Made by a program: the position numbers and the translations under genes. Below, piece by piece: positions 27,317-36,257 of a stretch of 64,000 nucleotides of DNA. Location of the stretch: the NCBI RefSeq assembly GCF_019799945.1, contig NZ_JABGCH010000015.1, positions 62,001-126,000 of the forward strand. Direction: 5' to 3'. Source of the stretch: Modestobacter marinus (GTDB lineage: Bacteria > Actinomycetota > Actinomycetes > Mycobacteriales > Geodermatophilaceae). The notes beneath the pieces were generated by a model. The model made no database searches. It was given only the letters and a program-made list of their open reading frames with translations, and had not been told where the DNA came from. Numbering within the stretch: the stretch's first letter is position 1; every line of letters begins with the position of its first letter.

Positions 27317-28168
27317 TCACAGCCGCCCCTGCGCTCCCGTGGGCCTCGGGCGCACGTGCCGGACGTCGCCGGAGGCGAGCTCGAGGACGCCGGAGGACGT
27401 GTGCACCACGAGCCGGCCGTCCCAGTCGACGGCCTCGGCGACCCCCTCCAGCGTGGAGCCGTCGGGCATCGTCACCGCGACCTCCGTGCCGACCGTGCTG
27501 CACCAGGCGAGGTAGTCCCGGGCGAGACCGGAGGCGACCGGGTCCCCGAGTGCACCCACCCAGGCCCGGTAGCGGCGCTCGAACGCGCGGAGGAAGCCGA
27601 GCAGCAGTGCGCCCCGGTCGACCGGCCCGCCCCGCACCAGCTCCAGCGAGGTGCCGGTGCCGGGCAGCTCCTCGGCGCGGGTGGACACGTTGAGCCCGAC
27701 GCCGAGGACGACGGCGCCCGCGCCGGCCTCGGCGAGGATGCCGGCGAGCTTCGTGCCGTCGGGCGCGAGCAGGTCGTTAGGCCACTTCAGCGAGGTGCGG
27801 ACGCCGGCGACCTCGGACACCGACTCGGCGAGCGCCACCCCGGCCAGCGGCGACAGCCAGGCGCGGCGGGCGGCGGGGACGTCGGGCCGCAGCAGCACCG
27901 ACACCGTGAGCCCGGCCCGCGGAGGCGAGGTCCAGCTGCGGTCCAGCCGCCCCCGGCCGGCGTCCTGGTGCTCCGCGACCAGGACCGCGCCCTCGGGCTC
28001 GTCCTCGGCCGCCCGGGCCGCCAGCGCGGCGTTCGTGGACCCGATCCGCTCGACCACCTCGAGGGACCGCCACAGCCCCCCGCCGGCGGTGAGCTCGGCG
28101 GCCAGCGCCCGCTGGTCCAGCGCCGGCCGGACGGGGGCTGCTGCTCCGGGCGGGTCCGTGTCGGTCAC
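27317..28168 (-). CDS. birA: biotin--[acetyl-CoA-carboxylase] ligase
   Basis: A 283-residue biotin protein ligase that forms biotinyl-AMP and attaches biotin to carrier lysines, here most likely the AccA3 subunit encoded at 31799. Motifs are IGSTNAAL, the biotinyl-AMP loop AGRGRLDRSW, and LKWPNDLLAPDGTKLAGIL. There is no N-terminal helix-turn-helix, so it is the non-regulatory (class I) type. The start is GTG 28168. It is divergent from accD5, the usual actinobacterial arrangement, across a repeat-filled 169-base spacer. Confidence 0.92.
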   Translation of the reverse strand: MTDTDPPGAAAPVRPALDQRALAAELTAGGGLWRSLEVVERIGSTNAALAARAAEDEPEGAVLVAEHQDAGRGRLDRSWTSPPRAGLTVSVLLRPDVPAARRAWLSPLAGVALAESVSEVAGVRTSLKWPNDLLAPDGTKLAGILAEAGAGAVVLGVGLNVSTRAEELPGTGTSLELVRGGPVDRGALLLGFLRAFERRYRAWVGALGDPVASGLARDYLAWCSTVGTEVAVTMPDGSTLEGVAEAVDWDGRLVVHTSSGVLELASGDVRHVRPRPTGAQGRL

Positions 28169-28186
28169 GTCACCTACGCTACGGCT

Positions 28187-28308
28187 CCGTGAGTGAGCAT
28201 CGCAGCGAGCGCCGGCGAGCGAGGAGCGGAGCGAACGGCCTCGCGCAGCGAGGAGTCGACGCCGTGAGTGAGCATCGCAGCGAGCGCCAGCGAGCGAGGA
28301 GCGGAGCG
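28187..28308. repeat. two direct copies of a 47-base intergenic repeat, period 75
   Basis: The sequence beginning CCGTGAGTGAGCATCGCAGC and ending GAGGAGCGGAGCG occurs at 28187-28233 and again at 28262-28308 with a single mismatch, in the spacer between birA and accD5. A more diverged relative lies at 43800-43855. Each copy contains GTG and GAGG-type signals that could mimic starts, but no sensible protein results. It may be a dispersed actinobacterial intergenic element; its function is unknown. Confidence 0.75.
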
Positions 28309-28337
28309 CGCGGCTCCGCGGAGCGGGGGACGACGTC

Positions 28338-29960
28338 GTGAGTGCTGCCGAACAGGAGAGCGCCGGGGACCACGTCCCCGGCGACCTGCACACGACCGCG
28401 GGCAAGCTCGCCGACCTCGAACAGCGAGTGCAGGAGGCCGCGCACGCCGGCTCCGCGCGCGCCGTGGAGAAGCAGCACGCCGCCGGGAAGATGACCGCCC
28501 GCGAGCGGATCGAGGCGCTGCTGGACCCGGGCTCGTTCACCGAGCTCGACGAGTTCGCCCGGCACCGGTCCACCAACTTCGGGATGGACGCCAACCGCCC
28601 GTTCGGCGACGGCGTGGTGACCGGGCACGGCACGGTCGACGGCCGCCCGGTGTGCGTCTTCTCCCAGGACGTGACGGTCTTCGGCGGCAGCCTCGGCGAG
28701 GTCTACGGCGAGAAGATCGTCAAGGTGCTCGACCTGGCCATGCGCACCGGCTGCCCGATCATCGGGATCAACGAGGGCGGCGGCGCACGCATCCAGGAGG
28801 GCGTGGTCTCCCTCGGCCTGTACGCCGAGATCTTCCGGCGCAACGTGCACGCCTCGGGCGTCGTCCCCCAGATCTCCCTGGTGATGGGCCCGGCCGCCGG
28901 GGGGCACGTCTACTCCCCCGCGCTCACCGACTTCATCGTGATGGTCGACAAGACCAGCCAGATGTTCATCACCGGACCCGACGTGGTGAGGACGGTGACC
29001 GGCGAGGAGGTCACCCTCGAGGAGCTGGGTGGCGCCCGGACGCACAACACCAAGTCCGGCGTCGCGCACCACCTGGCCGAGGACGAGGCCGACGCGCTGG
29101 ACTACGTCAAGGCGCTGTTGTCCTACCTGCCCAGCAACAACCTCGACCCGCTGCCGGTCGCCGAGACCGACCCGGTGGACGTGGCGCTGCCCGAGTCGCT
29201 CACCGAGACCGACCTCGAGCTGGACACCTTCGTCCCCGACTCGGCGAACACCCCGTACGACATGCACACGGTCATCACGCACGTGGTCGACGACGGCGAG
29301 TTCCTCGAGGTGCAGGCGTTGTGGGGGCCGAACATCCTGACCGGCTTCGGCCGGGTGGAGGGCCGTCCGGTGGGCGTCGTCGCGAACCAGCCCACCCAGT
29401 TCGCGGGCACGCTGGACATCGACGCCAGCGAGAAGGCCGCGCGGTTCGTCCGCACCTGCGACGCCTTCAACATCCCGGTGCTCACGTTCGTCGACGTCCC
29501 CGGGTTCCTCCCGGGGACGTCGCAGGAGTGGGACGGCATCATCCGCCGCGGGGCGAAGCTGATCTACGCCTACGCCGAGGCCACCGTCCCGCTGATCACC
29601 GTGATCACCCGCAAGGCCTACGGCGGCGCTTACGACGTCATGGGGTCCAAGCACCTCGGCGCGGACGTGAACCTGGCCTGGCCGACCGCGCAGATCGCGG
29701 TCATGGGCGCCCAGGGCGCGGTCGGCATCCTGTACCGCAAGGAGCTGGCGGCCGCCGAGGACCCGGAGACCCGCCGCGCCGAGCTGATCACCGAGTACGA
29801 GGACGCCCTGCTGTCGCCCTACCTCGCGGCCGACCGCGGGTACGTCGACGCGGTGATCCCCCCGTCACACACCCGGGTCCACGTGGTGCGCGCGCTGCGC
29901 CTGCTGGCCAACAAGCGACAGACCCTCCCACCGAAGAAGCACGGGAACATCCCCCTCTGA
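28338..29960 (+). CDS. accD5: acyl-CoA (propionyl-CoA) carboxylase beta subunit
   Basis: A 540-residue carboxyltransferase that moves the carboxyl group from biotin to propionyl-CoA or acetyl-CoA. The crotonase-like N and C domains are complete: [51 protein letters not shown] in the first, and [32 protein letters not shown] and [11 protein letters not shown] in the second. The gene starts at GTG 28338 and overlaps accE5 by one base. Gene order (birA, accD5, accE5, maf, accA3) matches M. tuberculosis and supports the symbol. With MutAB and MeaB nearby, propionyl-CoA is the likely substrate. Confidence 0.93.
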   Translation: MSAAEQESAGDHVPGDLHTTAGKLADLEQRVQEAAHAGSARAVEKQHAAGKMTARERIEALLDPGSFTELDEFARHRSTNFGMDANRPFGDGVVTGHGTVDGRPVCVFSQDVTVFGGSLGEVYGEKIVKVLDLAMRTGCPIIGINEGGGARIQEGVVSLGLYAEIFRRNVHASGVVPQISLVMGPAAGGHVYSPALTDFIVMVDKTSQMFITGPDVVRTVTGEEVTLEELGGARTHNTKSGVAHHLAEDEADALDYVKALLSYLPSNNLDPLPVAETDPVDVALPESLTETDLELDTFVPDSANTPYDMHTVITHVVDDGEFLEVQALWGPNILTGFGRVEGRPVGVVANQPTQFAGTLDIDASEKAARFVRTCDAFNIPVLTFVDVPGFLPGTSQEWDGIIRRGAKLIYAYAEATVPLITVITRKAYGGAYDVMGSKHLGADVNLAWPTAQIAVMGAQGAVGILYRKELAAAEDPETRRAELITEYEDALLSPYLAADRGYVDAVIPPSHTRVHVVRALRLLANKRQTLPPKKHGNIPL

Positions 29961-30181
29961 TGACCGAGATCTCGAGTCCCCGCCCGCTGCTGCGGGTGGT
30001 CAAGGGCGAGCCGTCCGCCGAGGAGCTCGCCGCGCTGACCGTCGTCCTGACGGCGCTGTCCCGGCGGGGGCCGCGCCGCCGCCGCACCCCGGTCGGCGCG
30101 TGGGGGTCCCCGGCGGCGCAGCTGCGCGCGCCCCTGCGGCCGGGTCCCGGCGGCTGGGCCGCGTCCGGGCGGACGGCGTGA
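29960..30181 (+). CDS. accE5: acyl-CoA carboxylase epsilon subunit
   Basis: A 73-residue protein with LLRVVKGEPSAEELAALTVVLTAL at residues 9-32, the hallmark of the actinobacterial carboxylase epsilon subunit, which stabilises the alpha-beta holoenzyme. A basic, Arg-rich stretch and WGSPAAQLRAPL follow. It overlaps accD5 by one base upstream and maf by four downstream, so it lies inside one operon. Confidence 0.88.
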   Translation: MTEISSPRPLLRVVKGEPSAEELAALTVVLTALSRRGPRRRRTPVGAWGSPAAQLRAPLRPGPGGWAASGRTA

Positions 30182-30786
30182 CCGCCGCCCGCCGGCTGGT
30201 GCTGGCCTCCCAGTCCCCGGCCCGCCTGCAGCTGATGCGCCAGGCCGGGCTGAACCCCGTGGTGGTGGTCAGCGGTGTCGACGAGGACGCCGTCACGGCT
30301 CCGCGGGTGGGTGAGCTGGTCGCGCTGCTCGCCGCCGCCAAGGCCGCGGCGGTGGCCAAGCAGGAGACCGACGCGCTGGTCGTCGCCGCCGACTCGCTCC
30401 TGGAGTTCCGCGGCCGGCCGCTGGGCAAGCCGGCCGACGTCGACGACGCCCGGCTGCGCTGGCAGCGGATGAGCGGGCGCAGCGGCGTGCTGCACACCGG
30501 TCAGGCGGTGTTCGACGTCCGGGACGGCGCGGTCGCCCGCCGCGACGTCGGCGTCTCCTCCACGGTCGTGCACTTCGCCGAGCCCACGCCCGAGGAGATC
30601 GAGGCCTACCTGGCCACCGGAGAGCCGCTCGCGGTCGCCGGCGCCTTCACCCTCGACGGACTGGGCGCCCCGTTCGTCCGCCGGGTGGAGGGGGACCCGT
30701 CGGCGGTCATCGGGCTGTCCCTGCCGTTGCTGCGCACCCAGCTGGCCAAGCTCGGAGTCCCGCTCACCGAGCTGTGGCGACGCTGA
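30178..30786 (+). CDS. maf: Maf-family nucleoside triphosphate pyrophosphatase
   Basis: A 202-residue Maf/Ham1-like enzyme that hydrolyses non-canonical or modified nucleoside triphosphates (dTTP, UTP, m5-NTPs) to monophosphates. Landmarks are LVLASQSPARLQLMRQAGL, the catalytic AADSLLEFRGRPLGKP region and the C-terminal GAFTLDGLGAPFV and EGDPSAVIGL segments. The GTG at 30178 in the GTGA overlap is chosen since the protein then starts directly before the conserved strand. Order matches M. tuberculosis Rv3282. Confidence 0.9.
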   Translation: MTAARRLVLASQSPARLQLMRQAGLNPVVVVSGVDEDAVTAPRVGELVALLAAAKAAAVAKQETDALVVAADSLLEFRGRPLGKPADVDDARLRWQRMSGRSGVLHTGQAVFDVRDGAVARRDVGVSSTVVHFAEPTPEEIEAYLATGEPLAVAGAFTLDGLGAPFVRRVEGDPSAVIGLSLPLLRTQLAKLGVPLTELWRR

Positions 30787-30853
30787 CGGGCACCGTCGGG
30801 GGCGCGAGTGGAATACGCGCACAAGCTCTACAAGGCACATTCGCGCAGCTAGA

Positions 30854-31741
30854 GTGTGGGCGATGCTGGCGGTGCACCGGTTCCTCCTCGTCCGGACGCC
30901 CGGGTTGTACTTCCACCTACGCAACGTCGGCAGGAAGGTCGTCGGCACGCGGCGCCACCAGCGCACGCTGTTCTCGGAGCTGATCGATCCGGAAGACCTC
31001 GTGTTCGACGTCGGCGCGAACATCGGGGAGTTCACGGGGGCATTCAGGGATCTCGGCGCCCGGGTCGTCGCAATGGAGCCCCAGCCACGCCTCGGAGCTC
31101 ACCTGCGCCGTCGTTTCCGTTCGGATCCGCAGGTCACGGTCGTCACCACGGCCGTGTCGGATCACGCCGGCGAGGCAAGCCTGCACTGCACGACAGCCGA
31201 CGCGCTGGCCACGCTTGAGGAGGAACGCGCGACAGGCATCAGCGGTCCCGGTGCCGAGCTCGAATGGGGCACGACGATCACCGTGCCGCTGCAGACGCTG
31301 GACAGTCTGGTGGCCGCACACGGAGAACCGGCGCTGGTGAAGATCGACGTCGAGGGTCACGAGCTAGGCGTCGTGAACGGACTCACCGCGGCACGACCCA
31401 CGCTCTTCTTCGAGGTCAACCGACCCGGCGTCCACGACGTGCTCGACACGCTGCACGAACGCGGATACACCGCGTTCTTCGTCCGTCTCGACGAGCGACC
31501 CGACTGGGTCGCTCGGCGCGCGATGTCCGCGGCCGAGATGCACGACTACATCGCCGCGTCGTCGGACAACTGCGACTGCCTCGCCATCTCACCGGAAAGA
31601 GGGACGCGGCAGCCGTCGGGGTCTCCCAGCTCACCGGAGGCGCCGGCGCACTTCCGCGGTCTATCACTCACCCACGTGGGCGGTCGCTGGCCGACCAGCC
31701 GGATCAACGGCCGCCGCCCGCGGACAGCGGCCCGCCCGTAA
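30854..31741 (+). CDS. FkbM family methyltransferase
   Basis: A 295-residue SAM-dependent methyltransferase of the FkbM type. It shows LVFDVGANIGEFTGAF (SAM-binding motif I), VVAMEPQPRLGAHLRRRF, and LVKIDVEGHELGVVNGL with FEVNRPG, the family signature. Such enzymes usually O-methylate sugars or natural products. It lies where M. tuberculosis has the rhodanese sseA, between maf and accA3. Its codon use is visibly less GC-biased than its neighbours (more ACA, GAA and TCG), which suggests later acquisition. GTG 30854 is assigned; ATG 30863 is a reasonable alternative. The C-terminal 45 residues are not part of the fold. Confidence 0.8.
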   Translation: MWAMLAVHRFLLVRTPGLYFHLRNVGRKVVGTRRHQRTLFSELIDPEDLVFDVGANIGEFTGAFRDLGARVVAMEPQPRLGAHLRRRFRSDPQVTVVTTAVSDHAGEASLHCTTADALATLEEERATGISGPGAELEWGTTITVPLQTLDSLVAAHGEPALVKIDVEGHELGVVNGLTAARPTLFFEVNRPGVHDVLDTLHERGYTAFFVRLDERPDWVARRAMSAAEMHDYIAASSDNCDCLAISPERGTRQPSGSPSSPEAPAHFRGLSLTHVGGRWPTSRINGRRPRTAARP

Positions 31742-31798
31742 GTGGACCTGTACAGCTGGTTAGAGTCCCAGCGGTCCACGCGGAGGAGGAGAACCCCG

Positions 31799-33568
31799 GT
31801 GCAGAAGGTCCTGATCGCCAACCGCGGGGAGATCGCGGTGCGGGTGGCACGCGCCTGCCGGGACGCCGGGTTGACCAGCGTCGCCGTGTACGCCGAGCCC
31901 GACCGGGACGCTCTCCACGTGCGGATCGCCGACGAGGCCTTCGCGCTGGGCGGCACCACCCCCGGGGACTCGTACCTGGTGGTCGAGAAGGTCATCGACG
32001 CCGCGCGCCGGTCCGGTGCCGACGCGGTGCACCCCGGCTACGGCTTCCTCTCCGAGAACTCCCACTTCGCCCAGGCCGTCCTCGACGCCGGGCTCACCTG
32101 GATCGGCCCCTCGCCCCAGTCGATCATCGACCTCGGCGACAAGGTCGCCGCCCGGCACATCGCGACCCGGGCGGGCGCGCCGCTGGTCCCGGGCACCACG
32201 GACCCGGTCGCCGACGCCGACGAGGTGGTCGCGTTCGCCCGGGAGCACGGGCTGCCGGTGGCCATCAAGGCCGCGTTCGGCGGGGGCGGTCGCGGGCTCA
32301 AGGTGGCCCGCACGCTGGAGGAGATCCCGGAGCTGTTCGACTCCGCCGTCCGCGAGGCGGTCTCCGCCTTCGGCCGCGGCGAGTGCTTCGTCGAGCGGTT
32401 CCTCGACGAGCCCCGGCACGTCGAGGCGCAGGTGCTGGCCGACACGCACGGCAACGTCGTCGTCGTCGGCACCCGGGACTGCTCGCTGCAGCGCCGCAAC
32501 CAGAAGCTGGTAGAGGAGGCGCCCGCGCCGTTCCTCACCGACGAGCAGCGGGCCCGGATCCACGAGTCGGCCAAGGCCATCTGCCGGGAGGCCGGCTACC
32601 ACGGGGCGGGGACCGTCGAGTACCTGGTCGGCACCGACGGGTCGATCTCCTTCCTCGAGGTCAACACCCGGCTGCAGGTCGAGCACCCGGTGACCGAGGA
32701 GACCAGCGGCATCGACCTGGTGCGGCAGCAGTTCCGGATCGCCGACGGGCTGGCCCTGGACATCACCGAGGACCCCGCCCCGCGCGGGCACAGCATCGAG
32801 TTCCGGATCAACGCCGAGGACGCCGGACGCAACTTCATGCCCGCCCCCGGCCCGGTCACCCGGCTGGAGATCCCGCAGGGCCCCGGCGTGCGCTGGGACT
32901 CCGGGGTCGAGGCCGGCGGGGCGGTCGCCGGCGCCTTCGACTCGATGCTGGCGAAGCTGATCGTCACCGGGGCCACCCGCGAGGAGGCCCTGCAGCGCGC
33001 CCGGCGGGCGCTGGACGAGCTGGTCGTCGAAGGCATGCCGACGGTGGTCCCGTTCCACCGGGCGGTCGTCCGCGACGCGGCGTTCACCACCGAGCCGTTC
33101 ACGGTGCACACCCGGTGGATCGAGACCGGGTGGGACAACCAGGTGCCGCCCTACGCCGCGGCGGCCCCGTCCGGCGAGGAGGAGCCGCCGCGCCAGACCG
33201 TCGTCGTCGAGGTCGGCGGCCGGCGGCTGGAGGTGTCCCTGCCCGCCGGTCTCGCCGTCGGTGGCGGTGCCCCGGCGCCCGCCGGCGGGTCGAAGCCGCG
33301 CCGGCGGAGCGGTGGCCACGGCGGCGCGGCGGTATCCGGGGACGCGCTCACCTCGCCGATGCAGGGCACCATCGTCAAGGTGGCGGTCTCCGACGGCGCG
33401 ACCGTCGCCGCCGGTGACCTCGTCGTCGTGCTCGAGGCGATGAAGATGGAGCAGCCGATCGTCGCCCACAAGGCGGGCACGGTCTCCGGGCTGTCCGCCG
33501 AGGTGGGGGCCTCGATCTCCAGCGGCGCGACGATCTGCACCATCAGCGACGCGGAGCAGGCCGCCTGA
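31799..33568 (+). CDS. accA3: acyl-CoA carboxylase alpha subunit (biotin carboxylase plus BCCP)
   Basis: A 589-residue fusion. Residues 1-450 form biotin carboxylase ([41 protein letters not shown], and [15 protein letters not shown]); the C-terminus is a biotin carrier domain with [10 protein letters not shown], where Lys549 would be biotinylated by BirA. The long linker is Pro/Gly/Arg-rich. GTG 31799 is preferred because GGAGGAGGAGAA precedes it and the family starts at VLIANRG. It works with AccD5 and AccE5 to make methylmalonyl-CoA or malonyl-CoA. It ends one base before the lpdA stop, so the two genes converge. Confidence 0.94.
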   Translation: MQKVLIANRGEIAVRVARACRDAGLTSVAVYAEPDRDALHVRIADEAFALGGTTPGDSYLVVEKVIDAARRSGADAVHPGYGFLSENSHFAQAVLDAGLTWIGPSPQSIIDLGDKVAARHIATRAGAPLVPGTTDPVADADEVVAFAREHGLPVAIKAAFGGGGRGLKVARTLEEIPELFDSAVREAVSAFGRGECFVERFLDEPRHVEAQVLADTHGNVVVVGTRDCSLQRRNQKLVEEAPAPFLTDEQRARIHESAKAICREAGYHGAGTVEYLVGTDGSISFLEVNTRLQVEHPVTEETSGIDLVRQQFRIADGLALDITEDPAPRGHSIEFRINAEDAGRNFMPAPGPVTRLEIPQGPGVRWDSGVEAGGAVAGAFDSMLAKLIVTGATREEALQRARRALDELVVEGMPTVVPFHRAVVRDAAFTTEPFTVHTRWIETGWDNQVPPYAAAAPSGEEEPPRQTVVVEVGGRRLEVSLPAGLAVGGGAPAPAGGSKPRRRSGGHGGAAVSGDALTSPMQGTIVKVAVSDGATVAAGDLVVVLEAMKMEQPIVAHKAGTVSGLSAEVGASISSGATICTISDAEQAA

Positions 33569-33569
33569 C

Positions 33570-34979
33570 TCAGCTGTGCTCGTCCTCGATGCCCATGAGC
33601 CGCCGGCCGGCCTCGGTGATCGAGCCGGACAGCGACGGGTAGATCGCGAAGGTGTTGGCCAGGTCGCCGGCGGTGAGCCCCTTGGTGACCGCGAGGGTGA
33701 TCGGCAGGATGAGCTCCGACGCCATGGGGGCCACGACGACACCGCCGATGACGACGTCGGTGGAGCGCCGGCAGTACAGCTTCACGAACCCGTCGTGCAG
33801 GTCGCCCATCTTGGCCCGCGCGTTGGTGGCCAGCGGCAGCCACACGACCTCGACGTCGGCGCCCTCGGTGAGCGCCTTCTCCTGCACGCCGACCGTGGCG
33901 ATCTCCGGGTGGGTGAAGACGTTCGCCGACACCGTCTTGAGCCGGATCGGGGCGACCGCCTCACCCAGCGCGTGCCACATCGCGATCCGGCCCTGCATGG
34001 CCGCGACCGAGGCGAGCTGGAAGACGCCGGTGACGTCGCCGGCGGCGTAGATGCCCGGCGTGGTGGTGCGGGAGACCCGGTCGACGACGACGTGGCCGGA
34101 CTTGCTGACCTCCACGCCGCACGCGTCCAGGTTGAGCCCGGCGGTGTTGGGCACCGTGCCGACGGTCATCAGCGCGTGCGACCCCTCGACGACCCGGCCG
34201 TCGGTGAGCTCGACCCGGACGCCCTTCTCGGTGCGCACCACCTTCTCCGCGCGGCTGCGCTCGGCGATCCGCCCGCCGCGGGACTGGAACACCTTCTCCA
34301 CGACGGCGGCGGCGTCGGCGTCCTCGCCGGGCAGCACCTGGTCGCGGGAGGAGACCAGGGTGACCGGGACGCCGGCCTCCAGGTACCCCGAGGCGAACTC
34401 CGCGCCGGTGACCCCGGACCCGACGACGACGAGGTGCTCGGGCATCTCCTCGAGCTCGTAGACGTCCCGCCAAGAGAGGATCCGCTCGCCGTCGGGCTCG
34501 GCACCGGGCAGCACGCGGGGGTCGGCGCCGGTGGCGATGAGGACGACGTCGCCCTCCAGCTCCTCGGTGACCCCGCCGTCGCCGTCCAGCACCTCGACCC
34601 GGTGCGTGGCGAGCCCGCGGGCGTCGTCGGCCAGCCGGGCCTGCCCGCGGATGATCCGCACGCCCTCGTTCTCCAACCGGGCGTGGATGTCCGAGGACTG
34701 GGCGACGGCCAGGCCCTTGATCCGCTGGTTCACCGCGGCCAGGTCGAGGCACACGGTCTCGGGGTCGGTGCCGCGCAGGCCCAGGACCTGGGAGTCGCGG
34801 ACCGAGGTCATCGCGCCGGCCGAGGCGATGAAGGTCTTGGAGGGCACGCAGTCGGTGAGCACGCTGGCGCCACCGATCCCGTCGCGCTCGACCACGGCGA
34901 CGTCGGCCCCGAGCTGGGCGGCAACCAGCGCGGCCTCGTAGCCAGCGGGACCGCCCCCGATGATGACGATGCGGGTCAT
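33570..34979 (-). CDS. lpdA: NAD(P)H quinone reductase, LpdA-type flavoprotein disulfide reductase
   Basis: A 469-residue pyridine nucleotide-disulfide oxidoreductase. It binds FAD (VIIGGGPAGYEAA, YAAGDVTG) and NAD(P)H (VVVGSGVTGAEFA). The first Cys of the redox pair is missing: the motif reads GGASVLTDCVPSK instead of CxxxxC, so it cannot cycle a disulfide. This is the feature of M. tuberculosis LpdA, which reduces quinones rather than lipoamide. Position near the M20 amidase, PNP and pmmB genes matches that genome. The ATG at 34979 gives the expected start. Confidence 0.9.
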   Translation of the reverse strand: MTRIVIIGGGPAGYEAALVAAQLGADVAVVERDGIGGASVLTDCVPSKTFIASAGAMTSVRDSQVLGLRGTDPETVCLDLAAVNQRIKGLAVAQSSDIHARLENEGVRIIRGQARLADDARGLATHRVEVLDGDGGVTEELEGDVVLIATGADPRVLPGAEPDGERILSWRDVYELEEMPEHLVVVGSGVTGAEFASGYLEAGVPVTLVSSRDQVLPGEDADAAAVVEKVFQSRGGRIAERSRAEKVVRTEKGVRVELTDGRVVEGSHALMTVGTVPNTAGLNLDACGVEVSKSGHVVVDRVSRTTTPGIYAAGDVTGVFQLASVAAMQGRIAMWHALGEAVAPIRLKTVSANVFTHPEIATVGVQEKALTEGADVEVVWLPLATNARAKMGDLHDGFVKLYCRRSTDVVIGGVVVAPMASELILPITLAVTKGLTAGDLANTFAIYPSLSGSITEAGRRLMGIEDEHS

Positions 34980-35074
34980 GACTCCGGCTCTCCCACTGCT
35001 GTGACGACGATGCCGCTCCAGTGTCCCTGGTCCCGGCCGCGGCCGAGCAACCGACTCGGCGCGCCCACTGCCGT

Positions 35075-35140
35075 GATCATGGAGTTCGGGGACCGACACG
35101 CCGCCCCGGCCCAGCGTGTCGGTCCCGGGAGTTCATGATC
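35075..35140. repeat. 66-base palindromic element
   Basis: Two 27-base arms (35075-35101 and 35114-35140) are inverted copies with 23 of 27 positions matching. The inner 13 bases, GGGACCGACACGC, pair perfectly around a 12-base GC-rich loop. It lies in the 250-base spacer between meaB and lpdA, both on the minus strand. It could be a transcription attenuator or a REP/MITE-type mobile palindrome. No T-tract follows, so a simple intrinsic terminator is less likely. Confidence 0.75.
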
Positions 35141-35230
35141 GCCACGAGCCCGTCTCCTCCGTCCGGTCCGGACGCCGCTGTGCGCTGTGGACCCGCCGGA
35201 CAGGCAAGGCAGACAGCGAGGGACCGGAGG

Positions 35231-36250
35231 TCAGTCCCCGGCGGTGAAGAAGGCGTCCAGCAGCTGGCGGGCGGCGAGCGCCGGGGTGAGCTCGCCGGCC
35301 AGCACGTCGCGCTCGAGCTCGGGCGTGGCCGCCCGGACGGCGGGGTGATCACGCAGCCGGTGCTCCAGCTCGTCGCGCACCAGCTGCCAGACCCAGCGGA
35401 CCTGCTGCTCGCGCCGCCGCGCCTCCAGTGCCCCCGACGCCCGCATCCGGTCCTGGTGCTCGACGACCGCCGCCCACACCTGCTCCAGCCCCTGCCCGGT
35501 CAGCCCCGCGCAGGTGAGCACCGGGACGTCCCACGCGGACGAGTGGCCGCGCAGCATCCGGATCGCCCCGGCCAGCTCCCGGGCCGCCCGGCGGGCGTCG
35601 ACCTCCCCGGGCCCGTCGGCCTTGTTCACCGCGATGACGTCGACGATCTCCAGGATCCCGCGTTTGATCCCCTGCAGCTGGTCCCCGGTGCGAGCCAGGG
35701 TGAGGAACAGGAACGAGTCGACCATCGCCGCGACGGCCACCTCGGACTGGCCGACGCCGACGGTCTCCACCAGGACGACGTCGTAGCCGGCCGCCTCCAC
35801 CACGACCATCGACTCCCGGGTCGCCTGGGCCACCCCGCCGAGGGTCCCGGCCGTCGGGGCCGGGCGGATGAACGCGTCCGGGTCCACCGCCAGCCGGGCC
35901 ATCCGCGTCTTGTCACCGAGGATCGACCCGCCGGAGCGGGTGGACGACGGGTCGACGGCGAGCACCGCGACGCGTGACCCGGCCGCGGTGAGCGAGGTGC
36001 CGAGCGAGTCGATGAAGGTGGACTTCCCGACCCCGGGCACCCCGCTGATCCCGACCCGGCGGGCGTTACCGGCGTGCGGCAGCAGCGCCACCAGCAGGTC
36101 CTGCGCACGCTCCCGGTGGTCGGCCCGGCGCGACTCGACCAGCGTGATCGCCCGCGCCACTGCCCGCCGGTTGCCGTCGAGCACCCCGTCCGCCAGCGCC
36201 GCGACGTCGACGTCCCGTCTCGTGCCCTCGACAGGGGCAGAAATGGCCAC
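35231..36250 (-). CDS. meaB: methylmalonyl-CoA mutase-associated GTPase MeaB
   Basis: A 339-residue G3E-family GTPase that protects and reloads methylmalonyl-CoA mutase with cobalamin. It has the P-loop GVPGVGKSTFID, the VDPSSTRSGGSILGDKTRM segment, VETVGVGQSE (switch region) and NKADGPGEV (guanine-binding NKxD). The start is GTG 36250, seven bases after the mutB stop, so it is the last gene of the mutA-mutB-meaB operon. Length and motifs are normal. Confidence 0.93.
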   Translation of the reverse strand: MAISAPVEGTRRDVDVAALADGVLDGNRRAVARAITLVESRRADHRERAQDLLVALLPHAGNARRVGISGVPGVGKSTFIDSLGTSLTAAGSRVAVLAVDPSSTRSGGSILGDKTRMARLAVDPDAFIRPAPTAGTLGGVAQATRESMVVVEAAGYDVVLVETVGVGQSEVAVAAMVDSFLFLTLARTGDQLQGIKRGILEIVDVIAVNKADGPGEVDARRAARELAGAIRMLRGHSSAWDVPVLTCAGLTGQGLEQVWAAVVEHQDRMRASGALEARRREQQVRWVWQLVRDELEHRLRDHPAVRAATPELERDVLAGELTPALAARQLLDAFFTAGD

Positions 36251-36257
36251 TTCTGCC

